This document shows positions 53,233-62,374 of a stretch of DNA of 64,000 bases, one piece after another. The stretch is from Maribellus sediminis. GTDB lineage: Bacteria; Bacteroidota; Bacteroidia; Bacteroidales; Prolixibacteraceae. The DNA is taken from contig NZ_WXUB01000004.1 of the NCBI RefSeq assembly GCF_011799805.1, forward strand, positions 1-64,000, read 5' to 3'. The position numbers were made by a program, and so were the translations under genes. Position 1 is the first letter of the stretch. Each line of letters starts with the position of its first letter. The notes below the pieces were generated by a model. It saw nothing but the letters and a program-made list of their open reading frames with translations, did no database searches and was not told the DNA's origin.

Positions 53233-54672
53233 TCATCTTAAATTCATAATTGAATCTCTATGCATACTCTTCCATTTATTATTAATGGAATCGTATACTG
53301 CTGTTTTTAGAATGCTTTTCGAATTAATACCTCGAGCATCAAATCTGATTTCGTTAGAGATACCATTAAATGTATTCTGTTTAAGAATTTTGTTCAAATA
53401 ATTTAAAGTTTCTTCATTGAACTTTATATTTTTCGAAGGTGAAGCATTTAAGCTATCTCTCAAAATAGCAAGTGCTTGTATCATACATAGTCCAATGTCA
53501 TAATAAGAAGCCTCATCTCTCAATCCTGGATGAAAACCACCAAATTCAGATCTGAATTTGTTTACCTGCATGGGGGCGTCAATACCTTCCGATCGTCCAA
53601 GATTCAAATCTGTGATCTCAAAAATCCTTTCATTTATTATATCTGATTTTGATTTATTTAACTCATCATTTAAGGCATAACCGAACATATATCCACCAAA
53701 CATAGCCAGACTGTCTTCGCTAAATGAACCTTTGTAATACTTATCAATAGTGTGACTATATGGCTCACCTACACCAAATAGAAATATAGAGTTATAATCA
53801 TATTTGATAGAATTAAACAGCGAATCATACTCATCAATATTTGATCGGTCAAAATAGAATACCTTTATTAAGCCTGATTCTGTGAATGATACTAACTCGG
53901 GAGATGCCTTGATCATTTCATCGAGAAAGATCTCTCCGTAGGTTTTTAATCTGCTATGATTCGTTTCAACTAATAAGGCAGTTTTCTTAATATCATTAGT
54001 ATGCCTTTTGAGAAACTCCGCCATTGACCTAGCTCGATCATCTGTTCCCGTTCCAATTCTGTAAAGGTTGATTTTCTTATTGTATTCATTCCATTTCAAA
54101 AAACTTTGGGGTGCCGCACTAGTGTTGAAAACGGGTACTTTAGATTTGGTTTCTTCAATGACTTTAAGTGCATCGTCGGCACATTCAGTAATAGGTGGAC
54201 CCGCAATTGCTATGATGTTTTCATTAAGGAGAAGTGTTTTCAAAGAGTCCAGCAAGCCGTTAAACTTTTCTGATTTCATCTCATTATATGACAGAAAATC
54301 CATATGAATCAGATCAATGCCAATTTTATTATTATCTAGCGATTTAACCAATCCTTCTTTTTGATTTAGGCCAAAAATATCTTTGGGATAGATACCAATA
54401 ATTTTTGGGGACTCGTCACTGTAAATAACAGTTGGTTTTTGTATATCAACATTATTATCCATTTGTTTGTAAAAATTTAGGAATGCATAAATCATATATC
54501 CTAAGCCAAGCGTAATTGCAATGAAGACTGAGATCTTAACTTTTATATTTTCATTATTAAAAAAGGTGTAAGCCAATAATGAAATAACAACAATAAAGAA
54601 TGCTATCATCGACAATGGGTCGGAGGAAGCTGCTTTTATTATCTCCGGTAAATGCTCAAGGATATCTTTCAT
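53233..54672 (-). CDS. Membrane-anchored periplasmic-binding-fold protein
   Basis: 479 residues. Two N-terminal membrane helices (about 18-37 and 46-66), then a type I periplasmic-binding fold of the branched-chain amino acid receptor kind: SPKIIGIYPKDIFGL at the start, ENIIAIAGPPITECADDALKVI, SKVPVFNTSAAPQSF, NLYRIGTGTDDRARSMAEFLKRH, SIFLFGVGEPYSH and ASYYDIGLCMIQALAILRDSL. No transporter genes or kinase domain are attached. Unlike its neighbours, the gene is strongly AT-rich with short-chain, Asn/Lys/Ile-heavy composition, which suggests recent transfer. It may be an orphan sensor or a component of an unknown envelope system. Confidence 0.75.
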   Translation of the reverse strand: MKDILEHLPEIIKAASSDPLSMIAFFIVVISLLAYTFFNNENIKVKISVFIAITLGLGYMIYAFLNFYKQMDNNVDIQKPTVIYSDESPKIIGIYPKDIFGLNQKEGLVKSLDNNKIGIDLIHMDFLSYNEMKSEKFNGLLDSLKTLLLNENIIAIAGPPITECADDALKVIEETKSKVPVFNTSAAPQSFLKWNEYNKKINLYRIGTGTDDRARSMAEFLKRHTNDIKKTALLVETNHSRLKTYGEIFLDEMIKASPELVSFTESGLIKVFYFDRSNIDEYDSLFNSIKYDYNSIFLFGVGEPYSHTIDKYYKGSFSEDSLAMFGGYMFGYALNDELNKSKSDIINERIFEITDLNLGRSEGIDAPMQVNKFRSEFGGFHPGLRDEASYYDIGLCMIQALAILRDSLNASPSKNIKFNEETLNYLNKILKQNTFNGISNEIRFDARGINSKSILKTAVYDSINNKWKSMHRDSIMNLR

Positions 54673-54979
54673 TTCTTGTTAAAATGTTTGTATGCGTGTA
54701 TGATAATTTATAGAATACACCTAAAGGTTCATTAGTAAATAAGCAAATAATCCAGTCTTTATGTAAATGAGATCATCAGTTGTAATTTTAATATTTACAA
54801 GAGAGTTTTGACATACATTATTATAGATACTTTATATTTAATAATAAGAAAATGAGACAAAAAGGTACGAAATAGCATAGACATAAGCAAGCCCTGTATT
54901 TTAGTAATTCGCCTCTTTGGTCTCATTTTATGTACATGTTTATAAATCAAGCAAATCAATCGGGCAAGCACGGGCCTTT
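54673..54979. other. Intergenic, 307 bp
   Basis: AT-rich space between the orphan binding-fold gene and the TraB/GumN gene, both on the minus strand. No gene, hairpin terminator or RNA seen. Confidence 0.45.
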
Positions 54980-55864
54980 TTATTTTACCGGCACAGCTTC
55001 AATGTGGTAGCCCAGTTTTTTTATCTGATTGAGCAAGCCACATTCAAACATCAGGTGACTCAAACCAACAACAATAAAGCAGTTATTGGTTTTTAAGCGT
55101 TCCTCTATTTGTTCCATCCACTTGTCGTTTCGGTCGCTTAATACGAGCTGATTTGCGCATGGCTGATCCAGTTTAAAGTCGAACTGCATACTTCGGTACC
55201 AGTCAATTTCAGCACAAAGATCCTTTGAGCCGGATTCCAAACGGGCGATCATTGCCGAAAGCCTTCGTTCATGAACTTTCCGTGGCATTCCCTTAACATC
55301 CTCATTAATCAGGTAAATTTGTTCCTCACTGGTTTCAAGACCGAAAAGCTCTAAATGATTTTTCTCTGCAACAGCTCCAATGTAGTCATCCAATGAAAAG
55401 TAGGTGGCTTCAGGATCCTTTTCCACACAAACCTCTTCTTTGTAATGCCTGCTCAAAAAAGCATACAATTCGGCCGGAGTCATTTTGTCAAACTCAAGGC
55501 TGCCCGACGCAAAAAGATTCAGTACAAACTGTTGTTCCTCTTTATCGAGGTACTTTTCCCATTTTGTAGTTGTGGTTCTTTGGTTGATGATGTCTTTTGC
55601 CAGATGTCCGGGAATATTCAGATTTTCTTTTATCAGCAGGTCACACGATAACAGTGCTTCATTTGCAGGCTTCAGCGCATCGAAAAATGGCTTCCCCAAG
55701 GCATGGTGGGTGCCAAAAAGATAAGAGACATGTTTGCTGTCGGAATGCGTTACCTTAAACAATACCGTATTGGTATTTAATGAATCGCGGGTAACGCTCT
55801 TATTGGCAAATAGCGAAATACAAAAAAGCGGGATAAGCAGTACTGTGAATATGGTTTTAACCAT
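54980..55864 (-). CDS. TraB/GumN family protein
   Basis: 294 residues with an N-terminal signal peptide (MVKTIFTVLLIPLFCISLFANK). The family pattern is clear: SYLFGTHHALGKPFFDAL near the start (GTHH), ELFGLETSEEQIYL in the middle, and CFIVVGLSHLMFECGLLNQIKKLGYHIEAV at the end (G-x-x-H and a final strand). TraB/GumN proteins share a fold with erythromycin esterase-like and tiki metalloproteases, and their GxxH/GTxH residues are thought to bind metal. Periplasmic peptidase-like role is plausible, not proved. Stands alone. Confidence 0.85.
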   Translation of the reverse strand: MVKTIFTVLLIPLFCISLFANKSVTRDSLNTNTVLFKVTHSDSKHVSYLFGTHHALGKPFFDALKPANEALLSCDLLIKENLNIPGHLAKDIINQRTTTTKWEKYLDKEEQQFVLNLFASGSLEFDKMTPAELYAFLSRHYKEEVCVEKDPEATYFSLDDYIGAVAEKNHLELFGLETSEEQIYLINEDVKGMPRKVHERRLSAMIARLESGSKDLCAEIDWYRSMQFDFKLDQPCANQLVLSDRNDKWMEQIEERLKTNNCFIVVGLSHLMFECGLLNQIKKLGYHIEAVPVK

Positions 55865-55978
55865 TGCGTATTATTTACGGTCAAAATACGGGTATTCCCT
55901 TTATTTTGCAATTTTTGGAGTTATACATGGTCACTGCTATCCCTTGTTTTAAATGGCAGAAACATATGTTTTTAACAA

Positions 55979-56989
55979 TTACCTACCGCTGCCCTGGCGT
56001 TCGATCATCCAACCCGGATATTCAGGAGCCAATTTACTTACCACATCCAGTTCCTTAAGTTCGGCGGCATCGAGTTTAACATTTACCGAATCCAGGTTGT
56101 CGGCTAGCTGTTCGGGTTTGTTGGCGCCAATAATAACCGATGAAACCGCGGGCTGATGCAAGAGCCACGCCAACGCGATTTGAGCCACGGTAACGCCTTT
56201 GCCATCGGCAATTTTTCGCATCACATCGATAATGTCAAAGGCTTTTTCCTTGTTCACAGGCGGGAAGTCAAAATTCACCCTGCGGCCTTCCTTTGTTTCC
56301 GCATCGCGGCTATACTTGCCACTTAACAGACCTCCGGCTAGCGGACTCCATACCATCAATCCCACTTTCTGATCGAGCAGCAGGGGAATCAGTTCGCGTT
56401 CGAGATCGCGGCCTGCGATGGTGTAATAGGCTTGCAGCGAAACAAATTTGCTCAGGTGCTGCTGTGCCGAAATGCCCAGCGCTTTCATCAGTTGCCAGGC
56501 AGCCAGGTTGCTGCACCCGATGTACCTTACTTTGCCACTTTTTACCAGCATGTCGAGCGCTTCAAGCGTTTCTTCAAGTGGAGTAAGTTTATCGAAACCA
56601 TGAATCTGATACAAATCAATGTAATCCATGTTCAGGCGTGCGAGACTTTCGTCGGCTTGCTGTAGAATGTGCTTTTTGCTCAGCCCCACCTCGTTGGGGC
56701 CTTTTCCCATTTGTCCGCGTACTTTAGTGGCAATCACCAGGTCGTCGCGTTTCAGTCCCAGATCGCGGATGGCCTGCCCCGTCATTTGCTCACTCAATCC
56801 TTCACTGTAAATGTTCGCGGTGTCGATAAAGTTTATTCCGCCTTCGATCGATTGTTTTACCAGGCTGTTCACCTGGTCCTGGGGCAGTGTGCCTATGGCT
56901 GTCCACATCCCGCGGCCACCAAAAGTCATCGTACCCAAACAAAGTTCCGATACGTATAATCCTGTGTTTCCCAATAAATTGTATTTCAT
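55979..56989 (-). CDS. Aldo/keto reductase
   Basis: 336 residues. AKR barrel with the active-site set: Asp/Tyr in INFIDTANIYSEGLSE, Lys in DDLVIATKVRGQ, His in MDYIDLYQIHGFDKLTP, and NADPH-binding residues in SSVIIGANKPEQLADNLDSVNVKL. N-terminus MKYNLLGNTGLYVSELCLGTMTFGG is typical of the YakC/Tas subgroup. Reduces aldehydes or ketones with NADPH in the cytoplasm. Substrate not readable. Monocistronic. Confidence 0.92.
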   Translation of the reverse strand: MKYNLLGNTGLYVSELCLGTMTFGGRGMWTAIGTLPQDQVNSLVKQSIEGGINFIDTANIYSEGLSEQMTGQAIRDLGLKRDDLVIATKVRGQMGKGPNEVGLSKKHILQQADESLARLNMDYIDLYQIHGFDKLTPLEETLEALDMLVKSGKVRYIGCSNLAAWQLMKALGISAQQHLSKFVSLQAYYTIAGRDLERELIPLLLDQKVGLMVWSPLAGGLLSGKYSRDAETKEGRRVNFDFPPVNKEKAFDIIDVMRKIADGKGVTVAQIALAWLLHQPAVSSVIIGANKPEQLADNLDSVNVKLDAAELKELDVVSKLAPEYPGWMIERQGSGR

Positions 56990-57365
56990 AATGTATGTTT
57001 TGGTTGTGAAAATCTGTTATGGTCGTAATGTTGTTATGTTTTATCGAAATTAACAAAACGAGCTACAAATGGTTCCGGTAATTTGGGTGTTATTCAAAAG
57101 AGTTTTGAAATACAAACTTTTCTGTTATCTCTCTTTTGCAAAAGCCTGTCCCGATTATTTCGCGAAGGGGTAAGGATTCGTCGGTTGCATCGGCAATAAA
57201 GCCATTACATTGAAGAATTCTGTTTTGAAGATTGATGCTTTGCTTGTTGCAAAGGTACAAGCGAAAAAGGTTTATGCGGACTAAAGTCCAATGTCACGGT
57301 GCTGTAGCGAAGCCCGGCGTGAATGCGTGGTAATTAAACGATTGTTTTAATAAAGCTATAGCCAT
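56990..57365. repeat. Intergenic region with a degenerate copy of the 61.5 kb repeat element
   Basis: 57092-57120 resembles 61519-61546 (TTCAAAA-GTTTTGAAAT-C-AACTTT), and 57172-57240 resembles 61657-61720 (GTCG-TTGCATCG-CAA, then GAAGAATTCT and GAAGATTGATG). A small palindrome GGACT-AA-AGTCC follows at about 57278. This is an older copy of the composite hairpin element found upstream of the WG-repeat gene. Confidence 0.5.
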
Positions 57366-58571
57366 TCATTCCTCCGGGCCGCCAGATTCTTCCACCGGCA
57401 GATAAATCGTTATCACACGAGGGGTGTAAATAAGTTCGTGGTTGATCACATACGACAGGTCAAAATTATTGACATCGTAAGTCATTACCATTTCACACGA
57501 TTTGGAATTGTAGTTTTGTGTACACTCCCTGGGCAGGTAGCAGAAGTTATTTTCGTGGTAATGCTCGTTACCCGGTGTTGTTTCAGGAATGGTGTACACT
57601 ACGCGCTCTTCCGACCACGGACCGGTGAGTTCAGGGGAACAGCGCATTTTAATTTCGTTTGTTTTGAATTGAATATCCTTGATCATTACCCACTTTTTTA
57701 CGGCGCTGTGGTATTTTACCGTTGTACATCGGAAACCCGTAAAAAGTGTATCCATATCCGCGGTTTCAATTCCGGACTGCCAGCTGCGGTCGCGGGCAAA
57801 GTATTCAAATCCGTGGTCCATGTCCTCAAAATCAGTCACTGCTTTGCGCACCAGCTGCTGTACCCGGTCGTTATTGTTGATGAAAAAATAGACGTATTCT
57901 TTATGCCGTGTCAGGCAGCTAATCCCGGTTTGCGGGTGCTGAAAACCCGGTAGCGGAAGGTAATCGATGTTCCAGGTTAACGGTGTATCATAGGGATTAT
58001 CGATTTTAGCCATTGTATAGCCCACCTGCGTGAAATTGAAAACATCGTCGGGTGCGGCATTTTCTTTTTCGCCGATCTCCTCGAGCAGTACATACAGCTT
58101 CCCCTCGAGTAAAAAGGCATCGTTCACCCAGAATTTGTTACCGTGCTTTTTCGGCTCGAATACAGGCCGTGGATTGGAGGTGTACATCCGGTTCCAGAAG
58201 TAGTTGATCTCCGATTCATCCTCCCATTTACAGGATTGGATGGCCACCGTATTGGCAATTATTTTTGTGCCCGGAACATTACGTTTGGTTTGATTTTGCT
58301 GACCTACATATGAGTCGCTAAACAGAAAGAGGGTAGTGGTGGCATCGAGCGGGACCGAAACATCGCCGTCGCCACCCAGCCAGCCGTCCTTTAACGGAAA
58401 TTCGGGACAACAACGTTGCGCCAGACCGGCATTGGTTAGCGCCTTGTAATCGTCGATAATGGGATTGTGCTGGCTTAAATTCACATAGAGCGGTGGTGTG
58501 TGAACGCAGGAAGTAACGGCTAGAATCAAAAACAATAAAACGGAGCAACGCAGCATTCGCGGTATCATCAT
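57366..58571 (-). CDS. DUF4185-like lipoprotein (beta-propeller type)
   Basis: 401 residues with a lipoprotein signal (MMIPRMLRCSVLLFLILAVTSC). The first part of the mature chain carries GGDGDVSVPL and TTTLFLFSDSYVG, the signature start of DUF4185/DUF5005-type five-bladed propellers related to glycoside hydrolases. Blade-like repeats follow (WVNDAFLLEGKLYVLLEE; YVYFFINNND; MIKDIQFKTNEIKMRCSPELTGPWSEE). Likely an outer-membrane or surface protein that binds or cleaves sugars, but a catalytic pair is not evident. It lies between two intergenic hairpin regions. Confidence 0.75.
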   Translation of the reverse strand: MMIPRMLRCSVLLFLILAVTSCVHTPPLYVNLSQHNPIIDDYKALTNAGLAQRCCPEFPLKDGWLGGDGDVSVPLDATTTLFLFSDSYVGQQNQTKRNVPGTKIIANTVAIQSCKWEDESEINYFWNRMYTSNPRPVFEPKKHGNKFWVNDAFLLEGKLYVLLEEIGEKENAAPDDVFNFTQVGYTMAKIDNPYDTPLTWNIDYLPLPGFQHPQTGISCLTRHKEYVYFFINNNDRVQQLVRKAVTDFEDMDHGFEYFARDRSWQSGIETADMDTLFTGFRCTTVKYHSAVKKWVMIKDIQFKTNEIKMRCSPELTGPWSEERVVYTIPETTPGNEHYHENNFCYLPRECTQNYNSKSCEMVMTYDVNNFDLSYVINHELIYTPRVITIYLPVEESGGPEE

Positions 58572-58642
58572 TTTGAGTTTTTATGTGGCTTACGATTGGA
58601 GTAAATATAATGTTTCCATAGCACTTCAACTACTCAACTACT

Positions 58643-58876
58643 CCTCGTTTGCAACGAGGGGTTACTGATTTGTCGATTGTATCGACACAGTGTCTTTAAA
58701 ATCAATCATTTTTACGAACATTCATCCTGTTATTTGTCGTTAGAAACGACATGTTGCGTCCCACTCGTTGCAAACAAGAGGGAGGGGAGGATGTCACGGG
58801 CACGGATTACAAATCTGCGCCGGCGGGGGCAGGTAAGAATTAGATTGCTTCACCTTTCCCTCCGTCAGCTGACGGA
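58643..58876. repeat. Cluster of short-loop hairpins (REP-like element)
   Basis: CCTCGTT-TGC-AACGAGG at 58643-58659, TGTCGAT-TGT-ATCGACA at 58671-58687, TGTCGTT-AGA-AACGACA at 58735-58751 and the perfect palindrome TCCGTCAGCTGACGGA at 58861-58876. The first three have seven-base stems closed by three-base loops, the same design as the elements at 61.5 kb. They fill the space between the DUF4185-like gene and the protease gene; no protein gene is seen in 58572-58956. Confidence 0.7.
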
Positions 58877-58956
58877 AGGACACCGAAGCGATCTCCGCTC
58901 CAACGACAGACACCGTTGGTATGTTCCGGTAATTATCGTGACGCGCCTACGGGGGA

Positions 58957-59766
58957 TCAAACAATGTTGTGTGCTGCTTTTCGAATACTTAGCAATCCGA
59001 ACAGGCCTATACCAAAGCCGGCAACTACCAGCAGCCAGTAAGTTCCGTTAAACGCATTTTCCCGGTACCAGTTGCTGACCGGGCTGCCATAAAGCCCCAT
59101 TAAAAAAACAAGCAGGTTACCCGACAGGTGCAGAAAAACCGGGTAAATCAAACGCTTGGTATAATGGTAGATATAACAGGCCACTATCCCAAAAATAAAG
59201 GTAGGCAGCAGGTTCGTCCATTTGGGAATATGAATAAGCATAAAGCACAGGCTCGAAACGAGAGTGGCTACGGCAAAAGAATGTTTTTCCAGTAATTTTT
59301 TAAACACATATTTCCGAAAAAATAATTCTTCCCCAAGGGGAGCAATTAAAACCGATGTAATAAACCCGTTGATGATCAGAAAATCATAGGTACTGCTTTC
59401 CAGTTTGGGGCCATGCTTCCCCGGTGTGTATTGTGGCAGAAAATCAAAGATAACCAGTATTTCGGATATGGGTTTTTGTACTAAGCGCAGCCCCAGCATA
59501 ATCAGAAGCGTAAAAAACAGGATGCTCCCGTTTATCCGGCCCGGAATTTTGAACCTGCTTTTTAGATCAGGTTTCCATTTAAATACAAAATAGAACATCA
59601 AAACATACGACAATAAATAGCACAATGTTGTTATCCCGCCTTCATAAATCCGACTTAAGTCGGGATATGATTTCAATAATTTTCCCGGGAATGAAAAAAG
59701 CAGGATCAGGGCTGCGTTTATAAGCAGAAGCAGGAAGGTAAACAGAAAGGATTTGCCAATTCTCAT
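58957..59766 (-). CDS. CPBP-family intramembrane glutamic endopeptidase
   Basis: 269 residues and about seven membrane helices. The three conserved motifs are present: APLGEELFFRKYVFKKLL (paired Glu and Arg), SLCFMLIHIPKW (motif 2 His) and YPVFLHLSGNL (motif 3 His and Asn). CPBP proteins are Rce1-like proteases of the inner membrane; bacterial ones process prenylated or signal-like peptides or give self-immunity to peptide antibiotics. Immunity would fit a peptide-modification cluster, but it lies 33 kb away from the radical SAM genes, so no link is claimed. Confidence 0.9.
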   Translation of the reverse strand: MRIGKSFLFTFLLLLINAALILLFSFPGKLLKSYPDLSRIYEGGITTLCYLLSYVLMFYFVFKWKPDLKSRFKIPGRINGSILFFTLLIMLGLRLVQKPISEILVIFDFLPQYTPGKHGPKLESSTYDFLIINGFITSVLIAPLGEELFFRKYVFKKLLEKHSFAVATLVSSLCFMLIHIPKWTNLLPTFIFGIVACYIYHYTKRLIYPVFLHLSGNLLVFLMGLYGSPVSNWYRENAFNGTYWLLVVAGFGIGLFGLLSIRKAAHNIV

Positions 59767-59840
59767 GGTAAAATTAATTTTCAGTAGAGCGTGATGCGGC
59801 TGACGTTTTTATTGTATCGTTACAAAACTTTGACCTCAAA

Positions 59841-61166
59841 TTATTCAACGTTTATTTTATCCGGATCGTCATTTTCAACCGGAACAACAACTTCTCCCTG
59901 AGAATTGATGAATCCATATTTATTATTCTTTTGAACCAAAGCCCATGCGATTCCATTAGCACCAAATTTTCCGATGCTGTCGTATTCAGGCTGCACAGTC
60001 ATTTCTCCCTGCGAATTAATGAAGCCAAATTTTTTGTCTTTTTGAACCAGTGCCCAGGAAATCCCGTGGGTTCCGAATTTCCCGATGTTGTCGTATTCTA
60101 CGGGAACGGTAACTTCTCCCTGGGAATTAATAAAACCGAATTTATCATTCTTTTGAACCAGTGCCCATGCGATTCCGTGGGTTCCAAATTTTCCGATGTT
60201 GTCGTATTCCGGCTGTACAGTCACTTCTCCCTGCGAATTAATGAAGCCAAATTTTTTGTCTTTTTGAACCAGTGCCCAGGAAATCCCGTGGGTTCCGAAT
60301 TTCCCGATGTTGTCGTATTCAGGCTGCACAGTCACTTCTCCCTGGGAATTGATAAAACCGAATTTATCATTCTTTTGAACCAACGCCCAGGAGATCCCGT
60401 GCGTACCGAATTTCCCGATGTTGTCGTATTCCGCCGGAACGGTTGCTTCTCCCTGGGAATTGATAAAACCGAATTTATCATTCTTTTGAACCAACGCCCA
60501 TGCGATTCCATGGGGGCCAAATTTCCCGATGTTGTCGTATTCAGGCTGCACAGTCACTTCTCCCTGCGAATTAATGAAGCCAAATTTTTTGTCTTTTTGA
60601 ACCAGCGCCCATGCGATTCCATGGGTTCCGAATTTTCCAATGTTGTCGTACTCAACGGGAACGATAACTTCTCCCTGGGAATTAATAAAACCACATTTAT
60701 TGTCCTTTTGCACCAACGCCCAAGCGATTCCATGGGTGCCAAATTTCCCGATGTTGTCGTACTCAACGGGAACGATAACTTCTCCCTGGGAATTAATGAA
60801 CCCACATTTATTGTCCTTTTGCACCAACGCCCATGCGATTCCATGGGTGCCAAATTTCCCGATGTTGTCGTACTCAACCGGAACGATAACTTCTCCCTGG
60901 GAATTAATGAACCCACATTTATTGTCCTTTTGCACCAACGCCCAAGCGATTCCGTGGGTTCCAAATTTTCCGATGTTGTCGTATTCTACGGGAACGATAA
61001 CTTCTCCCTGGGAGTTAATGAACCCGAATTTGTTGTCCTTTTGAACCAACGCCCATGAAATTCCATGCGTTCCGAATTTTCCAATGCTGTCGTATCCTGC
61101 TGTCTGAGAGTTGGAATAGTTGGTAATCAGAAGGATTATAAATGCGATTAAGAATAATTTTTTCAT
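59841..61166 (-). CDS. WG-repeat protein with eleven near-identical 37-residue repeats
   Basis: 441 residues: signal peptide MKKLFLIAFIILLITNYSNSQ, eleven exactly 37-residue repeats from residue 25 to 431, and a short tail. Repeat consensus starts YDNIGKFGTHGI(A/S)WALVQK and ends FGFINSQGEV-V-P-E. WG-repeat domains form beta-structured arrays in exported proteins. Units 2, 3 and 4 share a Cys (NKCGF) and are almost identical, so copy number has changed recently. The signal peptide and lack of anchor imply periplasmic or secreted location. Function of such proteins is unknown. Confidence 0.85.
   Translation of the reverse strand: MKKLFLIAFIILLITNYSNSQTAGYDSIGKFGTHGISWALVQKDNKFGFINSQGEVIVPVEYDNIGKFGTHGIAWALVQKDNKCGFINSQGEVIVPVEYDNIGKFGTHGIAWALVQKDNKCGFINSQGEVIVPVEYDNIGKFGTHGIAWALVQKDNKCGFINSQGEVIVPVEYDNIGKFGTHGIAWALVQKDKKFGFINSQGEVTVQPEYDNIGKFGPHGIAWALVQKNDKFGFINSQGEATVPAEYDNIGKFGTHGISWALVQKNDKFGFINSQGEVTVQPEYDNIGKFGTHGISWALVQKDKKFGFINSQGEVTVQPEYDNIGKFGTHGIAWALVQKNDKFGFINSQGEVTVPVEYDNIGKFGTHGISWALVQKDKKFGFINSQGEMTVQPEYDSIGKFGANGIAWALVQKNNKYGFINSQGEVVVPVENDDPDKINVE
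59874..61094 (-). repeat. Eleven tandem 111 bp repeats inside the WG-repeat gene
   Basis: Each unit codes for 37 residues and differs from its neighbours by few bases, so units can be gained or lost by slippage or recombination. The opposite strand also stays open for 375 codons, only because the repeat has no stops in that frame. Confidence 0.85.
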
Positions 61167-61764
61167 AGTCTGCGATCTTTATTTTAAGTCTGGTGGAAAA
61201 TTGTAAGTTGCTTATGTAGTTGTTCGTCTGCAGGACGAGGACTGTTACGTGGGAATATTTTCATTAGTTGACATCAGATTGATAGATTACGCCGAAGATA
61301 ATCAGAAAAGGATTGGAAGAGCTGTTTAACAGTACATTTTTTAGAAAAGCCGGACTTCATATTCACTTTCTGCACGACTTCCAATGCCCGTAAGTGCTTG
61401 TCCGCTACCCTTCGTTTGCAAACAGGAGTAGCTAAATATACTCACCACCCCCCGGCTAAAGCCGGACCCCTCCTCAATGAGGAGGGGAAATTTTCTTGCT
61501 ACGGTTATATTCTTTAGTTCAAAAAAGTTTTGAAATGCGAACTTTCTCCTCCTTGTAAAGGAGGAGTACCCTGATGTAGCTTTGCGAAATCAGGGGGAGG
61601 TGGTTGAATAAATAATCTCCACTCCACTGCCCCTCGTTTGCAACGAGGGGCGTATAGTTTGTCGATTGCATCGACAAGAATTATTTCCATGAAGTAAAGA
61701 ATTCTTTCAGAAGATTGATGTGTTTCTAATTGTCGTTACAAACGAGGGGTAGTAATGATAGCAC
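61167..61764. repeat. 598 bp intergenic region packed with hairpin elements
   Basis: Elements: CCGGCT-AA-AGCCGG at 61452-61465; CCCCTCCTC-AAT-GAGGAGGGG at 61467-61487; CTCCTCCTT-GTA-AAGGAGGAG at 61546-61566; CCCCTCGTT-TGC-AACGAGGGG at 61630-61650; TTGTCGAT-TGC-ATCGACAA at 61659-61677. Four have eight or nine perfect base pairs and three-base loops. They are separated by partly conserved spacers shared with 57.1-57.25 kb. The upstream half (61167-61440) shows no gene and should hold the WG-repeat promoter. Confidence 0.7.
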
Positions 61765-62166
61765 TTATTCGTTTTGGTTCTTTTTTAACAGTTCATTCGC
61801 CACCTTAAATCCAATACCTACGAAGATGATGATAATTCCAAATGTCAGGTATTCCCATTCGCCTATGAAATTCATCGACGGCATACCACTGTGGCCCCGG
61901 CTGGCCTGAGACAGTAAAACCTGAAAAATATTGGCGATTATAAATCCAAAACCGGAGATAAAGAATACTTTGTTTAAGATGATCAGTAAATCGGAAATGT
62001 CGTCTTTTTTTGTGGTGACTTCTGTATTAATGAATTTGTCGCGCAGAAAATTCATTACCATTACAAGCAGGTAAACAGCTACAATAACAAAAACCAGTTT
62101 CATAAAAATTGCTGTAAAGCCCCCTAAAAAGTCGGCATTCAGATTAAAAGATTGTTTTTGGTCCAT
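61765..62166 (-). CDS. Small membrane protein, three helices
   Basis: 133 residues: N-terminal MDQKQSFNLNADFLGG, membrane segments at about 19-40 (IFMKLVFVIVAVYLLVMVMNFL), 62-86 (LLIILNKVFFISGFGFIIANIFQVLL) and 103-123 (YLTFGIIIIFVGIGFKVANELL), with a charged loop FINTEVTTKKDD between the first two. No family recognised. Inner membrane. It lies between two hairpin-rich spacers and is not tightly linked to either neighbour. Confidence 0.6.
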   Translation of the reverse strand: MDQKQSFNLNADFLGGFTAIFMKLVFVIVAVYLLVMVMNFLRDKFINTEVTTKKDDISDLLIILNKVFFISGFGFIIANIFQVLLSQASRGHSGMPSMNFIGEWEYLTFGIIIIFVGIGFKVANELLKKNQNE

Positions 62167-62223
62167 TTGATAGTTTTTAAAGATGTATGATTTTAAGTGT
62201 TTTTCTTAATGATTTTCCGGTTG

Positions 62224-62264
62224 TCGGTTGTTTCAACCGAAGCACCGCTTATAAACCGGTGCTT
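62224..62264. repeat. Two intergenic hairpins
   Basis: TCGGTTG-TTT-CAACCGA at 62224-62240 and AAGCACCG...CGGTGCTT at 62240-62264 with a nine-base loop. The first follows the seven-base-stem, three-base-loop design of the neighbouring elements. Confidence 0.6.
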
Positions 62265-62374
62265 ACTGGGGCTACAAACATTGATGTTTAGCACTTCCCC
62301 GGCCGTTACTTATCCAAAATGTGGTATAAAATTATTCTTATTCTCGATAATTAAAATTATTGTTAGTTAAAATG

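Noticed and set aside
58957-59766. CPBP protease as an immunity or processing protein for the radical SAM cluster
   Set aside because: It is 33 kb from the cluster, on the same strand but with many unrelated genes between. Family membership alone is not evidence of a link.
59931-61058. 375-residue open frame on the plus strand opposite the WG-repeat gene
   Set aside because: It is periodic only because the minus-strand repeat contains no stops in that frame. It lacks a signal peptide or recognisable domain, whereas the minus strand has both a signal peptide and a known repeat family.
59874-61094. Regular 111 bp repeats as a possible CRISPR array
   Set aside because: Units are contiguous, not separated by unique spacers, and they are coding in frame with a known protein repeat.
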